A stretch of 64,000 nt of DNA from Paracoccus sp041927875 (lineage in GTDB: Bacteria > Pseudomonadota > Alphaproteobacteria > Rhodobacterales > Rhodobacteraceae), in the NCBI RefSeq assembly GCF_041927875.1, contig NZ_JBHFHN010000002.1; one strand, given 5' to 3'. Under the pieces are notes generated by a model. It did no database searches. It saw only the letters and a program-made list of their open reading frames with translations, and had not been told where the DNA came from. Positions 43,268-50,323 of the stretch are shown in pieces. Both the position numbers and the translations under genes were made by a program. Position 1 is the first letter of the stretch. Each line of letters starts with the position of its first letter.

Positions 43268-44002
43268 ATGCGCCGCAAACTTGCCGCCGGGAACTGGAAG
43301 ATGAATGGCACCGGGGCCGACCTGGCCGAGGTCGCGGCCTTGGCCAAGGCCCATCCGGCACCGGACTGCGAGGTGTTGCTCTGCCCGCCGGCCACGCTGA
43401 TCGCGCGCATGGCCGCCGCCGAACGCGGCCCGGTGATGATCGGCGGGCAGGATTGCCATGCCAAGACCAATGGCGCCCATACCGGCGACATCGCCGCCGC
43501 CATGCTGGCCGAGGCGGGGGCCAGCCATGTCATCCTGGGCCATTCCGAACGCCGCGCCGACCATGCCGAGACCGACGCCCAGGTCGCCGCCAAGGCGATC
43601 GCCGCGCATCAGGCCGGGCTGGTCAGCGTGATCTGCGTGGGCGAGACCGAGGGCCAACGCGATGCCGGTGACACGCTGGCCGTGATCGCCGGGCAGATGG
43701 CTGGCTCGATCCCCGATTGCGCCACCGCCGCCAATACCGTCATCGCCTATGAACCGGTCTGGGCCATCGGCACCGGCCGCACCCCCACCCTTGACCAGAT
43801 CGCCGAGGTCCACGCGGCCATGCGCGCCACGCTGGTCGCGCGGTTCGGTGATGGCGACGGTTTCCGCCTGCTGTATGGCGGTTCGGTCAAGCCTGGCAAC
43901 GCCGCCGAGATTTTCGCCGTCCCCGATGTCGATGGCGCATTGGTCGGCGGCGCCTCGCTGAAAGCCGCCGATTTCGGCGCGATCATTGCGGCACTTGGCT
44001 AG
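43268..44002 (+). CDS. tpiA: Triosephosphate isomerase
   Basis: 244-residue TIM barrel interconverting dihydroxyacetone phosphate and glyceraldehyde 3-phosphate. Catalytic residues: Asn and Lys in AGNWKMNG, His in ILGHSERR, Glu in AYEPVWAIGTG, and the phosphate loops LLYGGSVK and VGGASL. ATG at 43268 after AAGGGGGATATC. It appears monocistronic. Confidence 0.98.
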   Translation: MRRKLAAGNWKMNGTGADLAEVAALAKAHPAPDCEVLLCPPATLIARMAAAERGPVMIGGQDCHAKTNGAHTGDIAAAMLAEAGASHVILGHSERRADHAETDAQVAAKAIAAHQAGLVSVICVGETEGQRDAGDTLAVIAGQMAGSIPDCATAANTVIAYEPVWAIGTGRTPTLDQIAEVHAAMRATLVARFGDGDGFRLLYGGSVKPGNAAEIFAVPDVDGALVGGASLKAADFGAIIAALG

Positions 44003-44018
44003 GCCGCGCCCGGCTTTG

Positions 44019-44047
44019 TTGACTCGCGCCGCGTTGCGGCCTATGTG
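44019..44047 (+). promoter_or_regulatory. Predicted promoter of the ffh-rpsP-rplS cluster
   Basis: TTGACT (44019-44024), 17-bp spacer, TATGTG (44042-44047), 117 bp upstream of the ffh ATG. The region from 44051 to 44130 that follows can form two hairpins. Confidence 0.6.
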
Positions 44048-44050
44048 ACG

Positions 44051-44130
44051 GGGGATTCCCGGAAGCCCGTCTTCCGGTCCCCGCCCATTGCCGGGGATCG
44101 CCATCCGTCAGCGCGTCGCGCCCACGGATG
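44051..44130 (+). other. Structured leader region of ffh
   Basis: Hairpin 1: GGGGA and CCGGAAG pair with CTTCCGG and TCCCC (44051-44082, three-base bulge, CCCGT loop). Hairpin 2: CATCCGT / ACGGATG (44102-44130). Neither has a T-tract. No known RNA family recognised. Confidence 0.4.
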
Positions 44131-44163
44131 CCGTCCGGCATTGGCAACCCGTAGGAGCGCGCG

Positions 44164-45678
44164 ATGTTTGAAAGCCTTTCCGAACGCCTTGGCGGCGTCT
44201 TTGACCGCCTGACCAAACAGGGCGCGCTGACGGATGCCGATGTCGCCACCGCGCTGCGCGAAGTGCGGGTCGCCCTGCTGGAGGCTGACGTCTCGCTGCC
44301 GGTGGCGCGCGACTTTGTGAAATCGGTGCAGGACAAGGCGACTGGCCAGGCGGTGACGAAATCGGTCACGCCGGGCCAGCAGGTCGTCAAGATCGTGCAT
44401 GACGAACTGATCCGGGTGCTGGCGGGCGACGGCCCGGCCGAAACGCTGAAGATCGACAACCCGCCCGCGCCGATCCTGATGGTCGGCCTGCAAGGCTCGG
44501 GCAAGACCACCACCACCGCGAAACTGGCCCGCCGCCTGAAAGAGCGCGAGAAGAAGCGCGTGCTGATGGCGTCGCTCGACACCAACCGCCCCGCCGCGAT
44601 GGAGCAGTTGGCGATCCTCGGCAGCCAGATCGGCGTCGACACCCTGCCCATCGTCAAGGGCGAAACCGCCGTGCAGATCGCGCGCCGCGCCAAGCAACAG
44701 GCGACGCTGGGCGGCTATGACGTCTACATGCTGGACACCGCCGGTCGCCTGCATATCGACGAAGTGCTGATGGATGAGGTGCAGGCCGTCCGCGACGTCG
44801 CCACCCCGCGCGAGACGCTGCTGGTGGTCGACGGGCTGACCGGCCAGGACGCCGTGAACGTCGCGACCGAGTTCGAATCCAAGGTCGGCATTACCGGTGT
44901 GGTGCTGACGCGCATGGACGGCGACGGGCGCGGCGGCGCGGCGCTGTCGATGCGCGCCGTCACCGGCAAGCCGATCCGCTTTGTCGGCCTTGGCGAAAAG
45001 ATGGACGCGCTGGAAACCTTTGAGGCCAGCCGCATCGCGGGCCGCATCCTTGGCATGGGCGACATCGTGGCCCTGGTCGAAAAGGCCCAGGAAACGCTTG
45101 AGGCCGAACAGGCCGCCAAGATGATGAAGCGGTTCCAGAAGGGTCTGTTCAGCATGAACGACCTGAAAGGACAGCTTGAACAGATGCTGAAGATGGGCGG
45201 GATGCAGGGCATCATGGGGATGATGCCGGGCATGGGCAAGATGGCCCGCGCCGCCGAGGATGCGGGTCTGGACGACCGCGCCATCCGCCGCCAGATCGCG
45301 CTGATCCATTCCATGACGAAAAAGGAACGCGCCAATCCCGACCTGTTGCAAGCCAGCCGCAAGAAGCGGATCGCTTCGGGCGCGGGGCTGGATGTGGCCG
45401 AGCTGAACCGGCTGCTGAAAATGCACCGGCAGATGGCCGACACGATGAAAAAGCTGGGCAAGATGGGCAAGGGCGGGATGCTGAAGCAGGTCGCCCGGTC
45501 GATGATGGGCAAGAAGGGGATGGAGGGCGGCCTGGCTGACCTGGCCAACGTCAACCCCGAGGACATGCAGAAGGCGCTTGGCCAACTGGGCGCCTCGGGC
45601 CAACTGCCGGGCCTTGCGCGCGGCATGCAACTGCCCCCCGGCCTGTCTGGCCTGGGCGGTCTGGGCAAGAAAAAGTGA
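44164..45678 (+). CDS. ffh: Signal recognition particle protein Ffh
   Basis: 504-residue SRP54 GTPase that binds signal peptides with 4.5S RNA and docks at FtsY. N domain 1-90; G domain with GLQGSGKTTTTAKLA, DTAGRLH, TRMDGDGRGGAALS and GLGEKMDALE; methionine-rich M domain from about 295 (GGMQGIMGMMPGMGKM). The C-terminus is Gly/Leu-rich and ends GLGKKK. ATG at 44164 with TAGGAGCG. It leads a long run of co-directional translation genes. Confidence 0.98.
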   Translation: MFESLSERLGGVFDRLTKQGALTDADVATALREVRVALLEADVSLPVARDFVKSVQDKATGQAVTKSVTPGQQVVKIVHDELIRVLAGDGPAETLKIDNPPAPILMVGLQGSGKTTTTAKLARRLKEREKKRVLMASLDTNRPAAMEQLAILGSQIGVDTLPIVKGETAVQIARRAKQQATLGGYDVYMLDTAGRLHIDEVLMDEVQAVRDVATPRETLLVVDGLTGQDAVNVATEFESKVGITGVVLTRMDGDGRGGAALSMRAVTGKPIRFVGLGEKMDALETFEASRIAGRILGMGDIVALVEKAQETLEAEQAAKMMKRFQKGLFSMNDLKGQLEQMLKMGGMQGIMGMMPGMGKMARAAEDAGLDDRAIRRQIALIHSMTKKERANPDLLQASRKKRIASGAGLDVAELNRLLKMHRQMADTMKKLGKMGKGGMLKQVARSMMGKKGMEGGLADLANVNPEDMQKALGQLGASGQLPGLARGMQLPPGLSGLGGLGKKK

Positions 45679-46199
45679 CCACACTGACCGCGCATATCCC
45701 GGTGATCGAGACCGAACGGCTACGCCTACGCGGGCCGTGCATGGCCGATCTGCCGGCCTTCGCGGCCTTCGGCCGCTCGGACCGCAGCCACTTCGTCGGT
45801 GGACCCTCCACGGCGGATCACGCTGCATGGGATGGCCTGCGCGGCATGATCGGGCACTGGGTCTTGCGCGGCTTCGGCTGGTGGACGGTCGAGGACAAGG
45901 CAACCGGCACCGTCGCCGGACGGGTCGGCATTGGCCACCATACCGACTGGCCCGAACCCGAACTGGGCTGGCACATCTTCGACGGCTTCGAGGGCAAAGG
46001 CCTCGCCCATGAGGCCGCACTGGCCGCGCGCGCCCATGCCCACGGCCCGATGCGCCTTGGCCCGGTCATTTCGCTGGTCCACCCCGACAACCTCCGCTCG
46101 CGCCGCTTGGCCGAACGCATGGGCGCACGGATCGAGGGCGACATGACCCTGCGCGGCACGCCCTGCCTGATCTACCGCCACCCCGCAGGTGCCGCATGA
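45675..46199 (+). CDS. GNAT N-acetyltransferase, RimJ/RimL type
   Basis: 174 residues: IETERLRLRGP opening typical of RimJ/L-like acetyltransferases, GRVGIGHHTDWPEPELGWH, GKGLAHEAALAAR and SLVHPDNLRSRRLAERMGA. A GTG start overlaps the ffh stop (GTGA at 45675-45678). The position between ffh and rpsP suggests, without proof, a protein N-terminal or ribosomal protein substrate. Confidence 0.88.
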   Translation: MTTLTAHIPVIETERLRLRGPCMADLPAFAAFGRSDRSHFVGGPSTADHAAWDGLRGMIGHWVLRGFGWWTVEDKATGTVAGRVGIGHHTDWPEPELGWHIFDGFEGKGLAHEAALAARAHAHGPMRLGPVISLVHPDNLRSRRLAERMGARIEGDMTLRGTPCLIYRHPAGAA

Positions 46200-46201
46200 T
46201 G

Positions 46202-46252
46202 CTTCCTCTTTGCGAAAATACTCTCGGGGGTCCGGGGGCAGAAAGCCCCCGG
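46202..46252 (-). repeat. Dispersed hairpin-tail element, copy G
   Basis: On the minus strand CCGGGGGC-TTTCT-GCCCCCGG, then ACCCCCGAGAGTATTTTCG and CAAAGAGGAAG. It is between the co-directional GNAT and chorismate mutase genes and oriented against them, as copy C is. Confidence 0.75.
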
Positions 46253-46272
46253 CCTGACCACAGGGGGGCCGC

Positions 46273-46569
46273 ATGACAGATGCCGTGACCCGCGCCGCCG
46301 AGGTGCTGAAGGAACACCGCGCCAGCATCGACCGGCTGGATGCGGTGCTGGTCTTTACCCTGGCGGAACGCTTCAAGCACACCCAGGCGGTCGGCCAGTT
46401 GAAGGCCACCCACGATCTTCCCCCGTCCGATCCGACGCGCGAAGCCGCGCAGATCGAACGGCTGGAGCGGCTCGCGCGCGAGGCCGATCTGGACCCCGAC
46501 TTCGCGCGCAAGTTCCTCAATTTCGTGATTTCCGAGGTCATTCGGCATCACGAGCAATATCAGAAATAA
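46273..46569 (+). CDS. Chorismate mutase (AroQ type)
   Basis: 98-residue all-helical AroQ-class mutase converting chorismate to prephenate for Phe/Tyr synthesis. Family features: HRASIDRLDAVLVFTLAERF, the KATHDLPPSDPTREA loop and the C-terminal FLNFVISEVIRHHEQYQ. ATG at 46273 with AGGGGGG upstream. It is embedded between ffh and rpsP, a location seen in related genomes. Confidence 0.92.
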   Translation: MTDAVTRAAEVLKEHRASIDRLDAVLVFTLAERFKHTQAVGQLKATHDLPPSDPTREAAQIERLERLAREADLDPDFARKFLNFVISEVIRHHEQYQK

Positions 46570-46591
46570 CGACATATCAAGGAGATAACCC

Positions 46592-46954
46592 ATGTCGATG
46601 AAGATCCGTCTGGCCCGTGGTGGTTCGAAGAAGCGCCCGCACTATGCCATCGTCGCCTCGGATTCGCGGATGCCGCGCGATGGCCGCTTTCTGGAAAAGC
46701 TGGGCACCTATAACCCGCTGCTGGCCAAGGACAGCGAAGACCGCGTGAAGATGAACATGGAGCGCGTGCAATACTGGCTGAGCCAGGGCGCCCAGCCGAC
46801 CGACCGCGTGGCCCGCTTCCTGGAGGCTGCCGGCGTCAAGCCGAAGGCCGAGCGCGCCAACATGAAAAAGGCCGAGCCGGGCAAGAAAGCCAAGGAACTC
46901 GCCGCCAAGAAAGCCGCCCGCAACGCGGCCCCGGCCGACGAGGCTTCGGAATAA
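46592..46954 (+). CDS. rpsP: 30S ribosomal protein S16
   Basis: 120 residues. The bS16 core (KIRLARGGSKKRPHYAIV, DGRFLEKLGTYNP, YWLSQGAQPTDRV) occupies the first ~80; the rest is a Lys/Ala/Glu-rich extension common in alphaproteobacteria. ATG at 46592 with an excellent AAGGAGATA. First gene of the rpsP-rimM-trmD-rplS series. Confidence 0.98.
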   Translation: MSMKIRLARGGSKKRPHYAIVASDSRMPRDGRFLEKLGTYNPLLAKDSEDRVKMNMERVQYWLSQGAQPTDRVARFLEAAGVKPKAERANMKKAEPGKKAKELAAKKAARNAAPADEASE

Positions 46955-46964
46955 TCTTGCGGAG

Positions 46965-47020
46965 GCGGGGGCTTTGCGCCCCCGCACCCCCGCAGGATAT
47001 TTTCGCCAAGAAGAAGGGGG
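46965..47020 (+). repeat. Dispersed hairpin-tail element, copy H
   Basis: GCGGGGGC-TTTGC-GCCCCCGC (46965-46985), then ACCCCCGCAGGATATTTTCG and CCAAGAAGAAGGGGG. It separates rpsP from rimM. Its purine-rich 3' end is the only Shine-Dalgarno candidate for rimM, starting at 47026. Confidence 0.8.
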
Positions 47021-47025
47021 ATCGC

Positions 47026-47526
47026 ATGAGCGAGCGCGTTTGCGTCGGTGCCATTGCCGGGGCCTTCGGGGTCCGGGGCGAGGTGCGGCTGAAAAGTTTC
47101 TGCGCCGATCCCGAAGCGATCTTCGATTACGGGCCGCTGTTCAGCGAGGACGGCAAACGATCGTTTGAGGCCCGGCCCACGCGGCCGGTGACAGGCGGTC
47201 TGGGTGCGCGCCTGTCGGGCGTCGACACCAAGGAGCAGGCGGATGCGCTGAAGGGTGTCACCCTGTGGGTCAGCCGTGACCGGCTGCCGCATCTGCCCGA
47301 CGATGAGTTTTATCATGCCGATCTGATCGGGCTTGAGGCGGTCGACACCGGCGGCGTCATTCTGGGCCGGGTCGCGGCGGTGCATAATCACGGCGCCGGT
47401 GACATTCTTGAGGTGCGCGCGCGCGGGGCCTCGGCGGTGCTTTATCCCTTTACGCTGGCGGTCGTGCCGACGGTCGATCTGGCCGCCGGTCGGGTTGTGA
47501 TCGACCCGCCGGGCGAGGCCGAGTAG
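47026..47526 (+). CDS. rimM: Ribosome maturation factor RimM
   Basis: 166-residue 30S assembly factor that binds uS19 and aids 16S processing. N-terminal RimM fold (GAIAGAFGVRGEVRLKSF) and C-terminal PRC-barrel (YHADLIGLEAVDTGG, GAGDILEVR, YPFTLAVVPTVDL). ATG at 47026 five bases after GAAGGGGG supplied by repeat copy H. An upstream in-frame ATG at 46957 would translate the repeat and is rejected. Confidence 0.96.
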   Translation: MSERVCVGAIAGAFGVRGEVRLKSFCADPEAIFDYGPLFSEDGKRSFEARPTRPVTGGLGARLSGVDTKEQADALKGVTLWVSRDRLPHLPDDEFYHADLIGLEAVDTGGVILGRVAAVHNHGAGDILEVRARGASAVLYPFTLAVVPTVDLAAGRVVIDPPGEAE

Positions 47527-47548
47527 CGCGCGGCATCCGGGGGCGGTC

Positions 47549-48370
47549 ATGGACAAGACACCGAAATCGCATGGCCGCATCGCCATCCGCCCGACCCTAC
47601 GGCCGCGCGATCTGATGGCCGGGCCGCCGCAGGTCAAGGGCGCCTGGTGCGCGCGCATCATCACCCTGTTTCCCGAGGCGTTTCCCGGCACGCTGGGCCT
47701 TTCGCTGACCGGCAAGGCGCTGATCGAAGGCCTGTGGGCACTGGAAACCATCGACCTGCGCAGCTTTGGCGAGGGGCGGCATCGCAATGTCGATGACACG
47801 CCTGCCGGTGGCGGTGCGGGCATGGTCTTGCGTCCCGACGTGCTGGCCCGCGCGCTGGATGACGCCCTGGCGGGTAGCCCCACCGACCCAGCGCGTTGGC
47901 CACGCATCGCCCTGTCGCCACGCGGCAAGCCCTTTACGCAGGCCATGGCGCGGGCCTGGTCGCGGGCCGAGGGGATGACTATCCTTTGCGGCCGGTTCGA
48001 GGGTTACGACCAGCGGGCGCTGGATCATTACGGGCTTGAGGAGGTCTCGCTGGGGGATTTCGTCATGACCGGCGGCGAGATCGCGGCGCAGGCCTTGATC
48101 GACGCGACCGTCCGACTTATACCGCAGGTCTTGGGGAATCAGGCGTCCGTCGAAGAGGAATCCTTTTCGAGCGGGCTTCTTGAGCATCCTCAATACACGA
48201 AACCCGCCGTCTGGAACGGTCGTGCGATCCCGGATGTTCTTCTGTCCGGTCATCACGCGAAGATTGCCGACTGGCGACGGGACATGGCCGAAAGGCTGAC
48301 CAAGGAACGGCGACCTGATCTCTGGCGGGCGTATCGCGATACGGACCCGGAAGAAGACCAAGAGCTCTGA
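47549..48370 (+). CDS. trmD: tRNA (guanine-N1)-methyltransferase TrmD
   Basis: 273-residue SPOUT knot enzyme methylating G37 of tRNA. After a ~33-residue N-terminal extension the core begins CARIITLFPEAFPG. Further motifs: DDTPAGGGAGMVLRPD, LCGRFEGYDQR and VSLGDFVMTGGE with the SAM knot, and the C-terminal LLSGHHAKIADWR. The last ~88 codons use CTT and CTC for leucine far more than the first part. ATG at 47549. Between rimM and rplS as in most bacteria. Confidence 0.96.
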   Translation: MDKTPKSHGRIAIRPTLRPRDLMAGPPQVKGAWCARIITLFPEAFPGTLGLSLTGKALIEGLWALETIDLRSFGEGRHRNVDDTPAGGGAGMVLRPDVLARALDDALAGSPTDPARWPRIALSPRGKPFTQAMARAWSRAEGMTILCGRFEGYDQRALDHYGLEEVSLGDFVMTGGEIAAQALIDATVRLIPQVLGNQASVEEESFSSGLLEHPQYTKPAVWNGRAIPDVLLSGHHAKIADWRRDMAERLTKERRPDLWRAYRDTDPEEDQEL

Positions 48371-48422
48371 GGCCGCGACACACCTCTGTGGGGCAACCAC
48401 AGGCAAATGAAAGGATCACGCG

Positions 48423-48809
48423 ATGAACCTGATCGCGCAGCTTGAAGCTGAACAGATTGCCGCGCTTGGCAAGACCATTCCCGATTTCAAGGCCGGCGAC
48501 ACCGTTCGCGTCGGCTTCAAAGTGACCGAAGGCACCCGGTCGCGCGTGCAGAACTATGAAGGCGTCTGCATCTCGCGCAAGGGCGGGGCGACGATCGCCG
48601 CCTCGTTCACCGTGCGCAAGATCTCGTTCGGCGAAGGCGTCGAGCGGACCTTCCCGCTGTATTCGACCAACATCGACTCGATCGAGGTCGTCCGTCGTGG
48701 CCGCGTGCGCCGCGCCAAGCTGTATTACCTGCGCGACCGTCGCGGCAAGTCGGCCCGTATCGCCGAACAGTCGAACTACAAGCCCAAGGCCGCCAAGGCC
48801 GAAGCCTGA
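48423..48809 (+). CDS. rplS: 50S ribosomal protein L19
   Basis: 128-residue bL19: KAGDTVRVGFKVTEG, QNYEGVCISRKGG, FTVRKISFGEGVERTFPLYS and RAKLYYLRDRRGKSARI. ATG at 48423 preceded by GAAAGGATCACG. It is the fourth gene of the rpsP-rimM-trmD-rplS run and is followed 11 bp later by rpmE. Confidence 0.98.
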   Translation: MNLIAQLEAEQIAALGKTIPDFKAGDTVRVGFKVTEGTRSRVQNYEGVCISRKGGATIAASFTVRKISFGEGVERTFPLYSTNIDSIEVVRRGRVRRAKLYYLRDRRGKSARIAEQSNYKPKAAKAEA

Positions 48810-48820
48810 GGAATCCGATC

Positions 48821-49042
48821 ATGAAAAAAGACATCCATCCCGACTACCACATGATCGAGGTCAAGATGACCGACGGCACCGTGTTCCAGACCCGTTCGGT
48901 CTGGGGCAAGGACGGCGACCAGATGGCGCTGGACATCGACCCGCTGGCCCACCCCGCCTGGACCGGCGGTTCGGCCAAGCTGATGGACACCGGCGGCCGC
49001 GTGTCGAAGTTCAAGAACAAATACGCCGGCCTGGGCTTCTGA
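48821..49042 (+). CDS. rpmE: 50S ribosomal protein L31
   Basis: 73-residue bL31 (MKKDIHPDYHMIEVKMTDGT...). It has no cysteines, so it is the zinc-independent type. ATG at 48821 with GAGGAAT upstream. It closes the operon, followed at once by a strong terminator. Confidence 0.96.
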   Translation: MKKDIHPDYHMIEVKMTDGTVFQTRSVWGKDGDQMALDIDPLAHPAWTGGSAKLMDTGGRVSKFKNKYAGLGF

Positions 49043-49066
49043 TTGCCCACCGCGTGACGGCAAAGG

Positions 49067-49090
49067 CGGCCCCCCTTGGGGGCCGTTTTT
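49067..49090 (+). terminator. Intrinsic terminator after rpmE
   Basis: CGGCCCCC / GGGGGCCG stem (49067-49085) directly followed by TTTTT (49086-49090). It ends the ribosomal protein cluster. Confidence 0.9.
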
Positions 49091-49105
49091 CATTGCCGGT
49101 TGCCG

Positions 49106-49567
49106 TCAGGCGGGCCGCACGCCATAGCGCGCATGGGCGCGGGCGATCTGATTGGCCTCGGTCCGGTCGGGAAAGACGCGGTAGCTGGGCGCCAGAATCG
49201 GCACCGCGCGGTCTGGCGTCATCACGATCAGCCGACGCACCGGGAAATCGCGCCCCGCCAGTGCCAGAACCTCGGCGCCGGTTTCGCCAAAGCCCGGCGC
49301 GTCACGGTCGATCAGTGTCGCGCTGCCGGTCAGCTTCCAGCCCTTTTGCCGGAACACGTCAATCAGGCTGACACACAGGCGCGGATTTTGCCGCAGGTTA
49401 CTGACCGTCACCGGTGACGCGATATCAGCGATCACCAGCCGGTCATCCGCCGTCAGAGCGAAGATTTCCTTGGGGCTGACATTCGGCTGGCCTGTCGCAT
49501 CGGCGGTGGCAACCCAGCACAGAACCGCGTCGCGCAGGTCATGACGCAGAGCGTCGGTCAGGATCAT
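49106..49567 (-). CDS. Pyridoxamine 5'-phosphate oxidase-family flavin-binding protein
   Basis: 153-residue split-barrel protein of the PNPOx-like family. It opens VLCWVATADATGQPNVSPKEIFAL, then has NLRQNPRLCVSLIDVFRQKGWKLTGSA. Such proteins bind FMN or F420 and include general stress proteins and small-molecule reductases; this one is too short for true PdxH. ATG at 49567 after GGGAGAGG. Function unknown. Confidence 0.88.
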   Translation of the reverse strand: MILTDALRHDLRDAVLCWVATADATGQPNVSPKEIFALTADDRLVIADIASPVTVSNLRQNPRLCVSLIDVFRQKGWKLTGSATLIDRDAPGFGETGAEVLALAGRDFPVRRLIVMTPDRAVPILAPSYRVFPDRTEANQIARAHARYGVRPA

Positions 49568-49628
49568 GTTCGCGCCTCTCCCTTGCGGCAACATCCTCGC
49601 ACCCTTGGCATGGCGGCTGACCGCGCCG

Positions 49629-50237
49629 CTACCCCCCGATCAGCAGCCGCGCGGCGATGGTCCACATGACGATGGCGATGGCCCCCTCCAGCAGGCGCCA
49701 GGCGCGGGGGCTGGCGAAGATCGGCCGCAGCAGGCGCGCGCCATAGGCGAGTGCAAAGAAGAACAGGAACGACCCCGCCATCGCCCCCAGGGCAAAGGCC
49801 GCCTGCTGGCCCGGAAACCGGGTCGAGATCGTGCCCAGCAGCACCACCGTATCCAGATAGACATGCGGGTTCAGCCAGGTCAGCGCCAGGCAGGTGGCCA
49901 GCACCGAGGTCAGGCTTTGGCGACCCGTCGCCTGAACCGTCAGCGCGTCACTGGCGCGCAGCGCGCGGGCCAGGCTGCGCAGGCCATACCAGATCAGGAA
50001 GGCCGCCCCGCCATAGCGCATCGCCGGTTCGACCCAGGGCAGCCAGGCCGCGATCTTGCCGAAGCTGGTCACGCCCAGCGCGATCAGCACCGCATCCGAC
50101 AGCGCGCAGGTCAGCGCCACGGCAAACACATGTTCGCCCCGCAGGCCCTGGCGCAGCACAAAGGCATTCTGCGCGCCAATCGCCACGATCAGCCCCAGCC
50201 CCATCATCATTCCGGTCAGAAAAACGCCCGTATCCAT
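49629..50237 (-). CDS. argO: LysE/ArgO-type amino acid exporter
   Basis: 202-residue membrane protein with six hydrophobic segments. It opens GLGLIVAIGAQNAFVLRQGL, the ArgO/LysE signature, and later has TWLNPHVYLDTVVLLG. Exports arginine or lysine. The ATG at 50237 has GAGGGTGG upstream; 50252 is an alternative. It is divergent from an ArgP-like LysR gene, the classical arrangement in which ArgP with Arg or Lys activates the exporter. Confidence 0.92.
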   Translation of the reverse strand: MDTGVFLTGMMMGLGLIVAIGAQNAFVLRQGLRGEHVFAVALTCALSDAVLIALGVTSFGKIAAWLPWVEPAMRYGGAAFLIWYGLRSLARALRASDALTVQATGRQSLTSVLATCLALTWLNPHVYLDTVVLLGTISTRFPGQQAAFALGAMAGSFLFFFALAYGARLLRPIFASPRAWRLLEGAIAIVMWTIAARLLIGG

Positions 50238-50285
50238 CGCCACCCTCGCCATCTGCGCTGGACCTAGGGCGCCACATCGCGTTAG

Positions 50286-50305
50286 GCAAATTAAATAAGC
50301 TTTGC
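50286..50305. promoter_or_regulatory. Candidate ArgP operator between argO and argP
   Basis: GCAAA-N10-TTTGC dyad in an AT-rich 30-bp patch (AATTAAATAAGC between the arms) midway in the 86-bp divergent region. It fits a LysR-type T-N11-A site and covers likely promoter elements for both genes. Confidence 0.45.
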
Positions 50306-50323
50306 ATGGATTAGCGTGGCTTC

